A DNA stretch of 15,359 nt from Hyphococcus sp. (GCA_021604605.1 BQJH01000037.1:1-15359); one strand, 5' to 3'; positions 7,338-14,662 are shown, counted from the first letter of the stretch. Translations and numbers: made by a program. The notes: generated by a model not told the origin, from the letters alone.

Positions 7338-9019
7338 GCGCTCGATGCCTTATCCGGCGCACCATGGCGCGCCTGCCGCATCCATTCAAGCCCTGAGGCA
7401 ATAACAGCAACAAGCCCAAGGGCGGCCGTTAAATAAAAGACATAGGCGAAACCGCGAATTTCAATCAATTCACCAATGGCGCCGCGTCCCAGAGAGCCCA
7501 AGAGAAACCCTAAAGACGCCAGTAGCGCATATTGTACGGCGGCATATTTTTTATTTACGATGGATGAAAGATAAACAACAATTGCAGCACTGGCAAAACC
7601 AACAGCAAGGTTTTCCGCAGCAATCACCAGCATTAGCCGGGACAGCGATTCATTCACCGTCACATTAAGGTTCAAAAAATCCGCGAGCGGCTGCATGAAA
7701 CCTGTAAGGCTATAAAGACCCGTGGTTGACATAAAGGCGTGCGTGTTGGCGCCGCCAAGAGCAAGGTCGGCAAAGAGTAAGTTGGTGGCGGCGGCCAATA
7801 TGGCGCCAAAGAACAGACATGGCATTCGGCCAATATTTAATATAGCCACACCACCCACGCCGATACCGACAAAGGTCATCAAGGCGCCAAAGAGTTTTGA
7901 GGCAATGGCCACTTCATCGAGAGTGTGGCCGAGGGCGCCATAGTTTTCACCGAGATAAAATGGGTAAGCAAAAGCGCCCCATATAAGATCGGTAAACCGA
8001 TATGACAGCACCAAAACCAGCACAAGAATGGATGCAATTCCAAGGCGGCTAATGATGTCGGCGAGGGGGTTTAGAACTGATCCGTAAAGCGCATCAAAAA
8101 CTTTTTGCCCCGGCCAGGGCTTAAAGGCTGACGGGCCGGGGGAACCCTTGCCTGATACGTAAAGCATGGCCGCCGCCGCTATAGCGGGTGCGATTATTGA
8201 GGCCATGATTATCAATGGCCCGGTTTGTCTGGTGAAGACGCGCGCATTCGCTTGATCGGGAGCGTTTAAGGCAAACGCCATGAAGCTGAAAAGGGCGGCG
8301 AAAGACCAAGCCCACCCCAGTATTACCGGCGTCAACGCCAGGTTGCGCCAGCGCGGGGGCGGCGCATCGCCCAGTGTGCGGTCGCGTTCCGCGATCTTGC
8401 TGTCACTGGCAATGAAAACCCCACTGACGGCGACCGCCATCAAAAAGGTCAAAACAACAAAAGTATTATTCCAACCCAAACGAGCCGCTATGATCAACGC
8501 GCCCGCCCCGCCCAGAATGACAGAGGTGCGATATCCAAGTTGATAGACAGCCGACAAAAGGTCTACGGTAATTTCTTCATCAGCAACTTCAATCCTCCAC
8601 GCGTCGATCAAAACATCCTGTGATGCCGAGGCTATCGTGCAGATAACGGCAGCAATAGCGATCCAACCAATTTGCGTGGCCGGGCTTACAGTTGAAATTG
8701 TAAACAGCATTGCGAGGATTACAGCTTGCAACAGCAAAATTGTGGCGCGCCTCTGACCCATATTAAAAAATCTAGGTGTTGGCGCGCGATCAACTGCAGG
8801 CGACCATAAAAATTTGAAGCTGTAGATAATGATGATCCATGAGAAGACGCCGATAGTGGCGACAGAAATATTCTCATTAGTGAACCAGGCGTTCAGGGTT
8901 CCCGTTATCAAAACGTAGGGAAGGCCTGCGGCAAAACCGAGGACGAACATTGCGCCGGTTTTTCTTTTTCCTAATGCGCGAAAAAGATCGCCCCAGCTAT
9001 ATTTTTTTGACGCTGCCAT
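7334..9019 (-). CDS. AmpG-like major facilitator permease
   Basis: Inner-membrane transporter of the AmpG branch of the major facilitator superfamily, whose known members import anhydromuropeptides for cell-wall recycling. The 561-aa product has LGFAAGLPYVLITGTLNAWF near residues 26-45 and, later, the loop block SQDVLIDAWRIEV, both typical of AmpG. About 12-14 hydrophobic helices follow, with a long polar loop near the middle. It is longer than E. coli AmpG (491 aa). I choose ATG 9019 because a GGGAAAGG lies upstream, whereas the frame from 9058 has no ribosome binding site. The substrate is inferred from family only. No beta-lactamase or recycling gene lies beside it. Confidence 0.83.
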   Translation of the reverse strand: MAASKKYSWGDLFRALGKRKTGAMFVLGFAAGLPYVLITGTLNAWFTNENISVATIGVFSWIIIIYSFKFLWSPAVDRAPTPRFFNMGQRRATILLLQAVILAMLFTISTVSPATQIGWIAIAAVICTIASASQDVLIDAWRIEVADEEITVDLLSAVYQLGYRTSVILGGAGALIIAARLGWNNTFVVLTFLMAVAVSGVFIASDSKIAERDRTLGDAPPPRWRNLALTPVILGWAWSFAALFSFMAFALNAPDQANARVFTRQTGPLIIMASIIAPAIAAAAMLYVSGKGSPGPSAFKPWPGQKVFDALYGSVLNPLADIISRLGIASILVLVLVLSYRFTDLIWGAFAYPFYLGENYGALGHTLDEVAIASKLFGALMTFVGIGVGGVAILNIGRMPCLFFGAILAAATNLLFADLALGGANTHAFMSTTGLYSLTGFMQPLADFLNLNVTVNESLSRLMLVIAAENLAVGFASAAIVVYLSSIVNKKYAAVQYALLASLGFLLGSLGRGAIGELIEIRGFAYVFYLTAALGLVAVIASGLEWMRQARHGAPDKASSA

Positions 9020-9093
9020 TGTTGTTTTGGCCTTTCCCTGCTGATGGTGAGCAAGCATAGGTCAATTCGGCCCGGGTGGAAGCCTGTTTGAAG

Positions 9094-10977
9094 TTAAGAC
9101 GCTTTGGAGAAATCGCTTTTGACTGAGCCCCATTTTTCCAGCTTCTCGATCAGGTCTTCTGGCTCAAATGGTTTGGAGAGAAAATCATCCATTCCGGCAT
9201 TGATGCACTTTTGCCGGTCAGCAGACATGGCATTTGCAGTTAAGGCGATAATGGGAACGTGTGCGCCTTCACTGGCCAGGGCCCGGATACGCCGTGACGC
9301 TTCCAGGCCATCCAGCTCCGGCATATGCATATCCATCAGCACAACATCATAGGGTGTTTTTTGGACAGCGGTGAGGGCTTCTTCGCCATTCTTGGCGACC
9401 TCAACGGAGTGACCGGCGCGTTTGATGATCGCTGTCGCCAGAACGGCGTTAATTTTATTGTCTTCCGCCAAGAGAACCGTAAGCGGTTTTGCGGCCTCCG
9501 CAATGGAGGGCGCGGGCGTTGCTTTCGGCGTCTCAGCAGCAGATCGGCAGTCCCCTGAAAGTTGGCTGTAAAGCGACGCCTGGCGGATTGGTTTTATGAA
9601 ATATCCGGCAAAACCATCCTCTTTCAAGGCGTCGAGACGGTCTCTTGCCTCAGGCGAGACCAAAACAAAAGCGCGATCAGCTTTAGTAGCAAAATTATAT
9701 GCCGGGTCTTCCGTAAAACAGAGGTCACATATGAGAGTAGCGCCTGGGTTATCGTTTATAGCGGCTGTGACTTCATCATGCGACGTAACGCTGATGATAT
9801 TCTCTATACCAACGGTCTGTAGTTGCAGGTTTAAGCTGCGTTGTAAAACGACAGAGTTTGCGGCGACGATGACGGGTATATTTATAGGTTTTTTTGGTTC
9901 TATCTCTGGCGCGTCATAAGAAAACTCAGCTTCAAAAGAAAACACGCTTCCTTCTCCAGCCGTGCTTTTCAAGCTTATGACGCTGCCCATTGCGCCAACA
10001 ATTTTTTGTGCGATCGCAAGGCCTAGCCCTGTGCCCTCTTTCATTTTTTCGGCGCCGCTATCGGCTTGTGAATATTCTTCAAAGATTGAAGACTGCATAT
10101 CTTCCGGTATGCCAATGCCGGTATCCCTGACGTCAATCCGAATGCGCGCTTTGTCATCGGTTGATGCAATCAAATGGGCCTCAACTGCAACGCCGCCGGT
10201 GTCGGTGAATTTTACGCCATTGCCGGTAAGGTTGATCAAGACTTGGCGCAATCGCGCTTCATCTCCGAATAGATGAGTCGGGATGTCTTCATCGATATAG
10301 GCGGCAATTTCGATTTCTTTTTCCGCCGCGCGCGGCGACAATAATTCCACAATACCCTGTATCAGCCCGTGCGGGCTGAACGGTTTGTCATCCAACTCTA
10401 GCTTACCGGCGTCAATTTTAGCGTAATCGAGAAGATCATTGATCAGTTCGAGAAGGGCGACCCCGGACTCTCTAACGGACTCTGCATAGGCCCGTTGATT
10501 TGGCTCGAGGCTTGTATCAAGCAGAAGACCGGTCATGCCGAGAATGCCATTGAGCGGCGTGCGCATCTCATGGCTCATGGTCGCGAGAAATTGCATCTTG
10601 GCGCTCGCTTCTGCCTGCGCCTTTTTGCCTTCTGCGAGCGCTTTTTCCTCTGCAAAACGTACTGACTGTCTTCGTTCTCCAGCAGAGCGTCGCTCTATCG
10701 CCGTCCCAACATAAAGCCGCTCACCGCCGGCCAGGACGCTTTCTTCCCAATCGACAACATAATCTTTCCCGCCCGCATTGGCGCTCGTACGATATGTGGC
10801 TGGTGCTTCCGGGGTGGCTGCCTCATTGCCGGGGGCGAAGGACTGGCCATGCCATTTTTCTACAGGCGCGCCAAAATAATCGGCAAAAGCACGCGAGACA
10901 AAACGGATATGATTGTCGTAATCACAGATAGCAATCAGTTCACTGACAGCTTCGGATGTCGGTTTAGCATTATGCAT
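9094..10977 (-). CDS. Soluble hybrid sensor histidine kinase (PAS-HisKA-HATPase-REC-REC)
   Basis: A 627-aa hybrid kinase without membrane segments, so probably cytosolic. A PAS-like domain spans about 10-95. A helical linker (about 100-128) leads to HisKA with phospho-acceptor H136 in TMSHEMRTPLNGILG. The ATPase domain shows the N box around N249/N253 (INLTGNGVKF), DTGIGI (285-290) and GTGLGL (315-320). A first receiver-like domain (about 367-475) has lost the acidic pair (AAN at 372-374) but keeps D418 and K462. The C-terminal receiver (about 500-615) is intact: E505/D506, phospho-acceptor D549, T580, K602. No partner regulator gene is adjacent, and the signal is unknown. The domain architecture is clear; the pathway is not. 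Confidence 0.93.
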   Translation of the reverse strand: MHNAKPTSEAVSELIAICDYDNHIRFVSRAFADYFGAPVEKWHGQSFAPGNEAATPEAPATYRTSANAGGKDYVVDWEESVLAGGERLYVGTAIERRSAGERRQSVRFAEEKALAEGKKAQAEASAKMQFLATMSHEMRTPLNGILGMTGLLLDTSLEPNQRAYAESVRESGVALLELINDLLDYAKIDAGKLELDDKPFSPHGLIQGIVELLSPRAAEKEIEIAAYIDEDIPTHLFGDEARLRQVLINLTGNGVKFTDTGGVAVEAHLIASTDDKARIRIDVRDTGIGIPEDMQSSIFEEYSQADSGAEKMKEGTGLGLAIAQKIVGAMGSVISLKSTAGEGSVFSFEAEFSYDAPEIEPKKPINIPVIVAANSVVLQRSLNLQLQTVGIENIISVTSHDEVTAAINDNPGATLICDLCFTEDPAYNFATKADRAFVLVSPEARDRLDALKEDGFAGYFIKPIRQASLYSQLSGDCRSAAETPKATPAPSIAEAAKPLTVLLAEDNKINAVLATAIIKRAGHSVEVAKNGEEALTAVQKTPYDVVLMDMHMPELDGLEASRRIRALASEGAHVPIIALTANAMSADRQKCINAGMDDFLSKPFEPEDLIEKLEKWGSVKSDFSKAS

Positions 10978-11062
10978 GTAGGCGCGTTCCCATCCCCAAA
11001 AGGAAGCGCAGTATCAATCATTGACTTTGAGAAAGGGTTGAGAGTTTTGGTTAATGGGATTG

Positions 11063-11704
11063 CTAAAATGCTGAGGACACAGAGCGTTTTTGCGGGGGGT
11101 GAGCAAGGGGTGTTTGCACACCATCCTGACGTCTGCGAAAGCTGACCGCCTCTGCGATATGGCGTCGTTTGACGGCGGTGGCGCCATCAAGATCAGCCAG
11201 CGTGCGAGCGACACGCAAGATCCTCATATAAGCCCGTGCGGAAAGGTTAAGCGCTTCGCTGGCGCGCGATAGCAATGCCGAGCCCTCCGCATCCGGATTG
11301 GCGTGCTTGGAGAGGGCGGCGTCAGGCAGAGCCGCGTTGGTGGATTTGCCGCGTTCGATTTGTGCGTCGCGGGCTGCCGCCACTCTGGCGGCGACAGATT
11401 GAGTGCTTTCGCAATCGCCGGGGTTCGCCAGATCGGCTGGGGTAACGGCGGGAAGCTCGACGCTCAAATCCATTCGATCGAGCAGCGGCCCGGAAATCCG
11501 AGCTTGATAAACCTCTTCGCAATTAGGCCCCCGTCCACAGGCGTGCCCGCTCGCCCGGCCATATCCACACCGGCACGGGTTCATGGCGGCGACAAGCTGA
11601 AACCGAGCCGGGTAGCGAACGTGAAAGTTTGCCCGGGCAATCAAAACATCGCCGGTTTCCAGGGGTTGGCGTAAACTATCGAGCACCGGGGCGGTAAATT
11701 CCGG
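11063..11704 (-). pseudogene. comM: comM/yifB (Mg-chelatase-like AAA+ ATPase), 3' remnant, 5' part missing
   Basis: Only the C-terminal portion is here. From PEF (codons 11704-11696) through VLDSLRQPLETGDV, YPARFQLVAAMNPC and ISGPLLDRMDLSVELP to the C-terminal helical domain (ILRVARTLADLDG, IAEAVSFRR) it matches YifB/ComM closely. Reading upstream, the frame gives R-I-Y and then a TGA (11716-11714), so homology ends at about 11704. The N-terminal domain, Walker A and Walker B (about 300 residues) are absent. A GTG at 11686 could start a 207-aa fragment, but it would have no nucleotide-binding motifs. ComM is a branch-migration helicase that aids natural transformation. The break coincides with the start of accessory DNA, so an insertion into comM is inferred, with the 5' part expected beyond the right edge. 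Confidence 0.85.
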
Positions 11705-11769
11705 CCTTATGTATCAAGAGCACCAAGAATATCATGGAAAGCTAGCGTCGTGAATCCCATGTTTACTGC

Positions 11770-12216
11770 ATGGAAAGACCGAACACCGTCGCTGGTTTAC
11801 AGGCGAAAAAGAAAGAACTTCAGGGCGAGCTAAAGGCGGCAAAGAAGGCCGTCAAAGCCATCAAGATCGATATTGACCATATTGATGCAGCGACTAAGCT
11901 GTTCACGGGGAAATCGCCACGCGCCATACCGCGCCGGGACGTTCAATTCAGGGCCGAGAAGGGCGAAATGCTCCGGCATGTCCTAACATCATTAAGAGAG
12001 GCCAAAGAGCCCTTAACGTCTCAAATCATCGCGGACGCATGGTGCAAGGCCCGTGGGCTGAAAGCTGACCATGAAACCTATATCCTTATGAGAAAGCGCG
12101 TGGGCGCCTGTCTGAACACCCTCAAGAACCGTGGGACCATTGTTGAGATACCCATGGAAGGGCTGCATAAGGGCTGGCAGATTGAAACAAAAACGGACCC
12201 CGAAGGGTCCGCTTAA
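11770..12216 (+). CDS. Conserved-type hypothetical protein, coiled coil plus winged-helix-like domain
   Basis: A 148-aa product. Residues about 8-40 form a charged coiled coil (AKKKELQGELKAAKKAVKAI). A link region IDHIDAATKLF follows, then a C-terminal part (about 66-140) that looks like a winged helix: MLRHVLTSLREAKEPLTSQIIADAWC and VGACLNTLKNRGTIVEIPMEGLHKGWQI. From memory it resembles small proteins of unknown function often seen in alphaproteobacterial accessory DNA with an MERxNTxxGL start; I could not verify this. It is the first gene inside the island, 66 bases past the comM break. No ribosome binding site is evident. Its last codons form a strong hairpin (12194-12211). DNA binding is an inference from fold impression only. 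Confidence 0.7.
   Translation: MERPNTVAGLQAKKKELQGELKAAKKAVKAIKIDIDHIDAATKLFTGKSPRAIPRRDVQFRAEKGEMLRHVLTSLREAKEPLTSQIIADAWCKARGLKADHETYILMRKRVGACLNTLKNRGTIVEIPMEGLHKGWQIETKTDPEGSA
12194..12211. terminator. Hairpin at the end of the 148-aa gene; intrinsic terminator best on the minus strand
   Basis: CGGACCC (12194-12200) pairs perfectly with GGGTCCG (12205-12211) around a CGAA loop. On the minus strand it is followed by GTTTTTGTTT, a classical U tract. On the plus strand the tail (CTTAATTCTT) is weaker. It could stop leftward transcription from the island before the comM remnant. The stem lies inside the last codons of the plus-strand gene. Confidence 0.55.
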
Positions 12217-12320
12217 TTCTTGTCCAGAGCCGAGGCAGGTTGCCCCGAGGCGGATCGAGCTGCAACTCAAAATCCACGATTAGAATACCACATTTACGCC
12301 TATGGCGCCATAATGACCGC

Positions 12321-12542
12321 ATGAAAACGCTGACCGATATTCTTGGCAGTATGGACCCTCGCGAACGCATGGAGCGCCGCCGCCGGATAGAGGCAATTGC
12401 CGACTGGTGGGCGCTTAAACTGCGCCAGAAACACGGGGATGAGGCGGAGTACCGTTGCCGCCATCACATGGTGAATACCGTCAAAATGGGGGCGGGGTTG
12501 CGAAATCACATTTGGAGTAGGGTTTATCGGCAGCTCAGGTAG
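12321..12542 (+). CDS. Small basic hypothetical protein, 73 aa
   Basis: Arg-rich small protein (MDPRERMERRRRIEAI, then QKHGDEAEYRCRHH). I take ATG 12321 as the start because the upstream 27 residues of the longer frame (from 12240) look unrelated in composition, although the ribosome binding site is poor. It has no motif I recognise. A 10-bp hairpin begins exactly at its stop codon (12542-12569), which supports transcription in this direction. It lies 104 bases downstream of the 148-aa gene's stop on the same strand. The function is unknown. It could be a DNA- or RNA-binding accessory protein, but composition is the only hint. Confidence 0.5.
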   Translation: MKTLTDILGSMDPRERMERRRRIEAIADWWALKLRQKHGDEAEYRCRHHMVNTVKMGAGLRNHIWSRVYRQLR

Positions 12543-12569
12543 GGGGGGGCGACTAAAGCCGCCCTCCCC
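12542..12569 (+). terminator. Terminator hairpin directly at the stop of the 73-aa gene
   Basis: GGGGGGGGCG (12542-12551) and CGCCCTCCCC (12560-12569) form a 10-bp stem with one G-U pair and an 8-base loop. The moderately T-rich tail AGTTCTTGATTTG follows. The stem begins with the last base of the stop codon. Confidence 0.55.
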
Positions 12570-12601
12570 AGTTCTTGATTTGATGGATCCAATATTCGTA
12601 C

Positions 12602-12745
12602 TTAAATGGGTACGATAATCGGCCATGCTTTTATTCCATACGTACTTGCGTACAGGATTTTCCCAGTCTTCGTGCACTTCCGCGTCCGACGGAAGATCAG
12701 CTTGTGACCGGGAGGCACGTCAATGGTTTGCTTACGCTTTGCCAT
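12602..12745 (-). CDS. Very small hypothetical protein, 47 aa
   Basis: I found this frame by hand in the otherwise gene-free 12543-12883 stretch. ATG 12745-12743 is preceded by GAGGGAG with a 6-base spacer, one of the best ribosome binding sites in the island, and the frame ends at TAA 12604-12602. The product starts MAKRKQTIDVPPGHKLIF and continues with a basic RRTRKCTKTGK, then LYASTYGIKAWPIIVPI. The first half is basic, the second short and hydrophobic, which looks like a folded beta-rich micro-protein and not random translation. I do not recognise a function. It lies between the toxin gene and the 73-aa gene on the toxin's strand, 138 bases past the toxin stop. Confidence 0.6.
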   Translation of the reverse strand: MAKRKQTIDVPPGHKLIFRRTRKCTKTGKILYASTYGIKAWPIIVPI

Positions 12746-12875
12746 TAGCGGCTCCCTCGGAGCGCTGTTTGCCTTGACATTTATCCCATTTTCTGCTCAG
12801 CAAATATGTGAAAACTTCTGAGCGGGTGTCTTGGCTCCCACATCGGCAAGCTCCGATGCCCAACGCAGGAAATTT

Positions 12876-12908
12876 AAGGAGGGTTAGTTTTTTGAGCTAG
12901 CCCTCCTT
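12876..12908. terminator. Strong hairpin overlapping the end of the toxin-like gene
   Basis: AAGGAGGGTTAG (12876-12887) pairs with CTAGCCCTCCTT (12897-12908) over 12 positions, one of them a G-U wobble on the plus-strand RNA, around a 9-base T-rich loop. On the plus strand the tail TTATTTATG follows; on the minus strand TTAAATTT. It probably works as a bidirectional terminator. The last codons and the stop of the minus-strand gene lie inside the hairpin. Confidence 0.6.
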
Positions 12909-13228
12909 TTATTTATGCGAAAAGCCGCTTCCGAAGCGGCTTCTTCTTCATATTTTTTCCGGCTTACCATCCAAATCACGTTGGAAGACTCGGCATCTTG
13001 GACTGTTACGCCAACAATGCAGAGTGTTTGGCCGTTTTTTACGTAGAACGAGATTGAAACCAATCTAGTATCAAAATGCTGTGTCGCCGTTATGCTGCGC
13101 CGGTAAGCACTATCCACCAACAATTGGCGGAGTTCTTTCACAGCAGAGATGCCTCGTAGCAAAACGGGCCTGGGAAGGGCCCGTAATTCATCTGTGACAT
13201 CGTTGGCGAGTACTACCTTTTTTATCAT
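12884..13228 (-). CDS. Putative toxin of a type II toxin-antitoxin module, RelE/ParE-like but divergent
   Basis: A 114-aa product encoded 21 bases downstream of a Phd/YefM-type antitoxin on the same strand, which is the main reason for the toxin call. The N-terminal helices (VVLANDVTDELRALPRPVLLRGISAVKELRQLL, residues 5-37) followed by several strands (TRLVSISFYV, GQTLCIVGVTV, SNVIWMVSRKKY) are compatible with a RelE/ParE fold. The usual RelE basic catalytic residues are not obvious, and a 20-residue basic tail follows. It may be a divergent RelE/ParE member or an unassigned toxin family. A strong hairpin covers its 3' end. Toxicity is inferred from context only. Confidence 0.6.
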   Translation of the reverse strand: MIKKVVLANDVTDELRALPRPVLLRGISAVKELRQLLVDSAYRRSITATQHFDTRLVSISFYVKNGQTLCIVGVTVQDAESSNVIWMVSRKKYEEEAASEAAFRINKRRASSKN

Positions 13229-13249
13229 TGGCGCTTATGTCGGCTTAAA

Positions 13250-13540
13250 TTAGGTCAAGCCGACCTCCTTTTCGAACTCTTCCAGATCTTTGCCCCCGTT
13301 TTTTTCTAAATGTTTACGAGCCCGTTCAGCTTTGTCGGCTTCACTTTCTGCTACCCGTCGCTCAAGTTGTTCCAACCATTCCGCATCAACCATTGCGACG
13401 GTTTTTTTTCGCCTTTTAACAATCACGCGACCGCTAGACGCCACCTCGTCTAATAAATCAGCGAATTTTTGTCGGGCCTGCGATGCGGTGTAAGTTCTTG
13501 TTTCGTCGTCGGTTTTACTTATCACTCCCGTTGTGGCCAT
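13250..13540 (-). CDS. Phd/YefM-family antitoxin
   Basis: A 96-aa product with the Phd/YefM core YTASQARQKFADLLDEVASSGRVIVKRRKKTVAMVDAEWLEQLE (about 17-60). This core binds operator DNA through its N-terminal domain. A long charged helical C-terminal tail (about 62-96) is the usual toxin-neutralising segment. The ATG at 13540 has AGGAG with a 6-base spacer. The gene precedes the toxin-like gene by 21 bases, in the standard antitoxin-toxin order. The upstream region holds TTGACA and a TTGTACAA palindrome, which suits autoregulation by the antitoxin or its complex. The family call is strong; the partner is inferred from position. Confidence 0.88.
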   Translation of the reverse strand: MATTGVISKTDDETRTYTASQARQKFADLLDEVASSGRVIVKRRKKTVAMVDAEWLEQLERRVAESEADKAERARKHLEKNGGKDLEEFEKEVGLT

Positions 13541-13588
13541 CGTTGTCTCCTGCTGTTTTTAAAGGCAAAAACTACAAATCTACCTTTA

Positions 13589-13624
13589 TATACAATTTGT
13601 ACAATTTTTACCATGGTTTGTCAA
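13589..13624 (-). promoter_or_regulatory. Antitoxin-toxin promoter with TGTACA operator
   Basis: On the minus strand a perfect TTGACA (13624-13619) is followed after 17 bases by TACAAA (13601-13596). The palindrome TTGTACAA (13597-13604) covers the -10, and a degenerate second half TATACA lies at 13589-13594. TACAATTT is also directly repeated at 13591-13598 and 13600-13607. YefM-type antitoxins recognise palindromes with a TGTACA core, so this is a likely autoregulatory operator. Confidence 0.6.
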
Positions 13625-13646
13625 CCTTAATGAACAAAGACTGAAC

Positions 13647-14600
13647 TTACCGCTGCCAATACCCCTTCCAATCCCTAGAAACAGGCGCCGTCATAACATT
13701 CCGCACAATCCGGTTTGCCAATGTTCCGTTAGGTTCCTGGCGGTGATCCTCTAGCCATGCTGCGTGGGCGGCGTACTGGTGTAGGTACTTGGGGCTAACG
13801 TGATGATGCTGCCCGCCAACCATCCGGCGCAGGCGTGAAAAGTAGCTTTCAACCCAATTCGTGTGGATACCGTTCAGGCTGTATGCTTCGCTATGGTTGA
13901 TCCGTTCTGTTGGAAAGAATGCGTTTAACGTATCCCAATGAGCAGCTTCGTCAGCGCTAACGACTGTGCCATCTTCTAGGCGGGCGCGGGCGAATGCAAC
14001 GCCTTCATACTCATGTTTAGCAACCTTTGTCAGTGTACGGCCCTGGCGCTCACGAAGGGCCAGCACTACCCGGCGCTTGCCTGTCTGGTACTGCGCGCGG
14101 CGACGGTCAACGCGGTTTTCTTCCTGATTTGCAGGGCGAATGTGACCACCAAAGTAGGCGCCATCAATCTCAACTTCGTCGTCCAGCTTCATGCCTTTTG
14201 TTTCACGGGCAAGGGCTTCGCGGATTTTATGAGCAAGAACGAAAGCCGTTTTGTACTGGCAGCCAACGTCACGGCTTAGCTGAATCATGGAAACGCCTTT
14301 TGCAGCGTTCGCGATAATGCAGATGGCAGCCAGCAAATCGGTGAAGTCCATTTTGCGGCTGGCAAAAATGGTCCCTGACGTGACAGAAAACTGGTGATGA
14401 CAGGCTTTGCACTTGAACTTACGGCGCGTGGTGATGTTGTAGGCTTCACAGCCGCCACAGCGCGGACAGACGGCTTCGCCGCCATTCTCAGGCCAGCGCA
14501 GCTCACAGAATTTGGCGTATGCAGCGTCTTCTCCGCCCTTGTAAATGTCTTTCAATTTGAGGGTGCGAGAGGCGGCGGAAAGAAGAAAATGTTGTGTCAT
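13647..14600 (-). mobile_element. IS1595-family (ISXO2-like) transposase gene
   Basis: A 317-aa DDE transposase when started at ATG 14600; the longer frame from 14789 reads through non-coding repeats and is unlikely. The N-terminal zinc ribbon has C45, C48, C64 and C67 (CPRCGG, then CKACHHQF), typical of IS1595. The catalytic core shows D146 in EIDGAYFGG, D217 in SADEAAHW and the NWVESYFSRLRRMVGG block (N248/E251), ending in a helical YAAHAAWLEDHR. The family is clear. I could not find matching terminal inverted repeats or an 8-base target duplication around it, so it may be a remnant, a solitary transposase, or part of a larger element. A 50-base dyad covers its start codon. A DUF6471-like gene is divergent from it. 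Confidence 0.88.
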
Positions 14601-14647
14601 TATGTAACCGTTTGCGATGCTTATGCATCTTAAATAGTTACATAATG
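14598..14647. repeat. 50-base interrupted palindrome over the transposase start codon
   Basis: Outer arms CATTATGTAAC (14598-14608) and GTTACATAATG (14637-14647) are perfect 11-base inverted repeats. Inner arms GATGC (14616-14620) and GCATC (14625-14629) share exactly the same centre (14622.5), and TTT/AAA pairs lie between them. The transposase ATG is the last three bases of one arm on the minus strand. It could be an operator for a dimeric or tetrameric protein, or an mRNA hairpin hiding the ribosome binding site. Confidence 0.75.
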
Positions 14648-14662
14648 TATCTCTTACAAGGG

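Noticed and set aside
11303..11674. 123-aa plus-strand frame inside the comM remnant
   Set aside because: It is the antisense of clear ComM coding sequence.
11063..11686. Treating the 207-aa frame from GTG 11686 as an intact gene
   Set aside because: Homology continues upstream of the GTG to 11704 and then stops; Walker A and Walker B are missing, so it is a remnant.
11691..11695. ACCGC as the exact target-site duplication of an AbaR/Tn6022-type insertion
   Set aside because: comM homology continues about 9 bases past ACCGC and no recognisable transposon end abuts it; without the other junction the duplication cannot be assigned.
12300..12677. 125-aa minus-strand open frame across the 73-aa gene
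   Set aside because: Runs antisense through the terminator hairpin at 12542-12569, has no ribosome binding site and a Pro/Arg-rich, non-protein-like composition; it also overlaps the better supported 47-aa frame.
12774..12807. TTGACA at 12774-12779 as a plus-strand promoter
   Set aside because: No acceptable -10 at 16-18 bases, and no plus-strand gene follows before the 12876-12908 hairpin.
12841..12858. CATCGG/CCGATG 6-bp hairpin
   Set aside because: Short stem with no U tract on either strand and no nearby gene end other than the one already served by the stronger hairpin.
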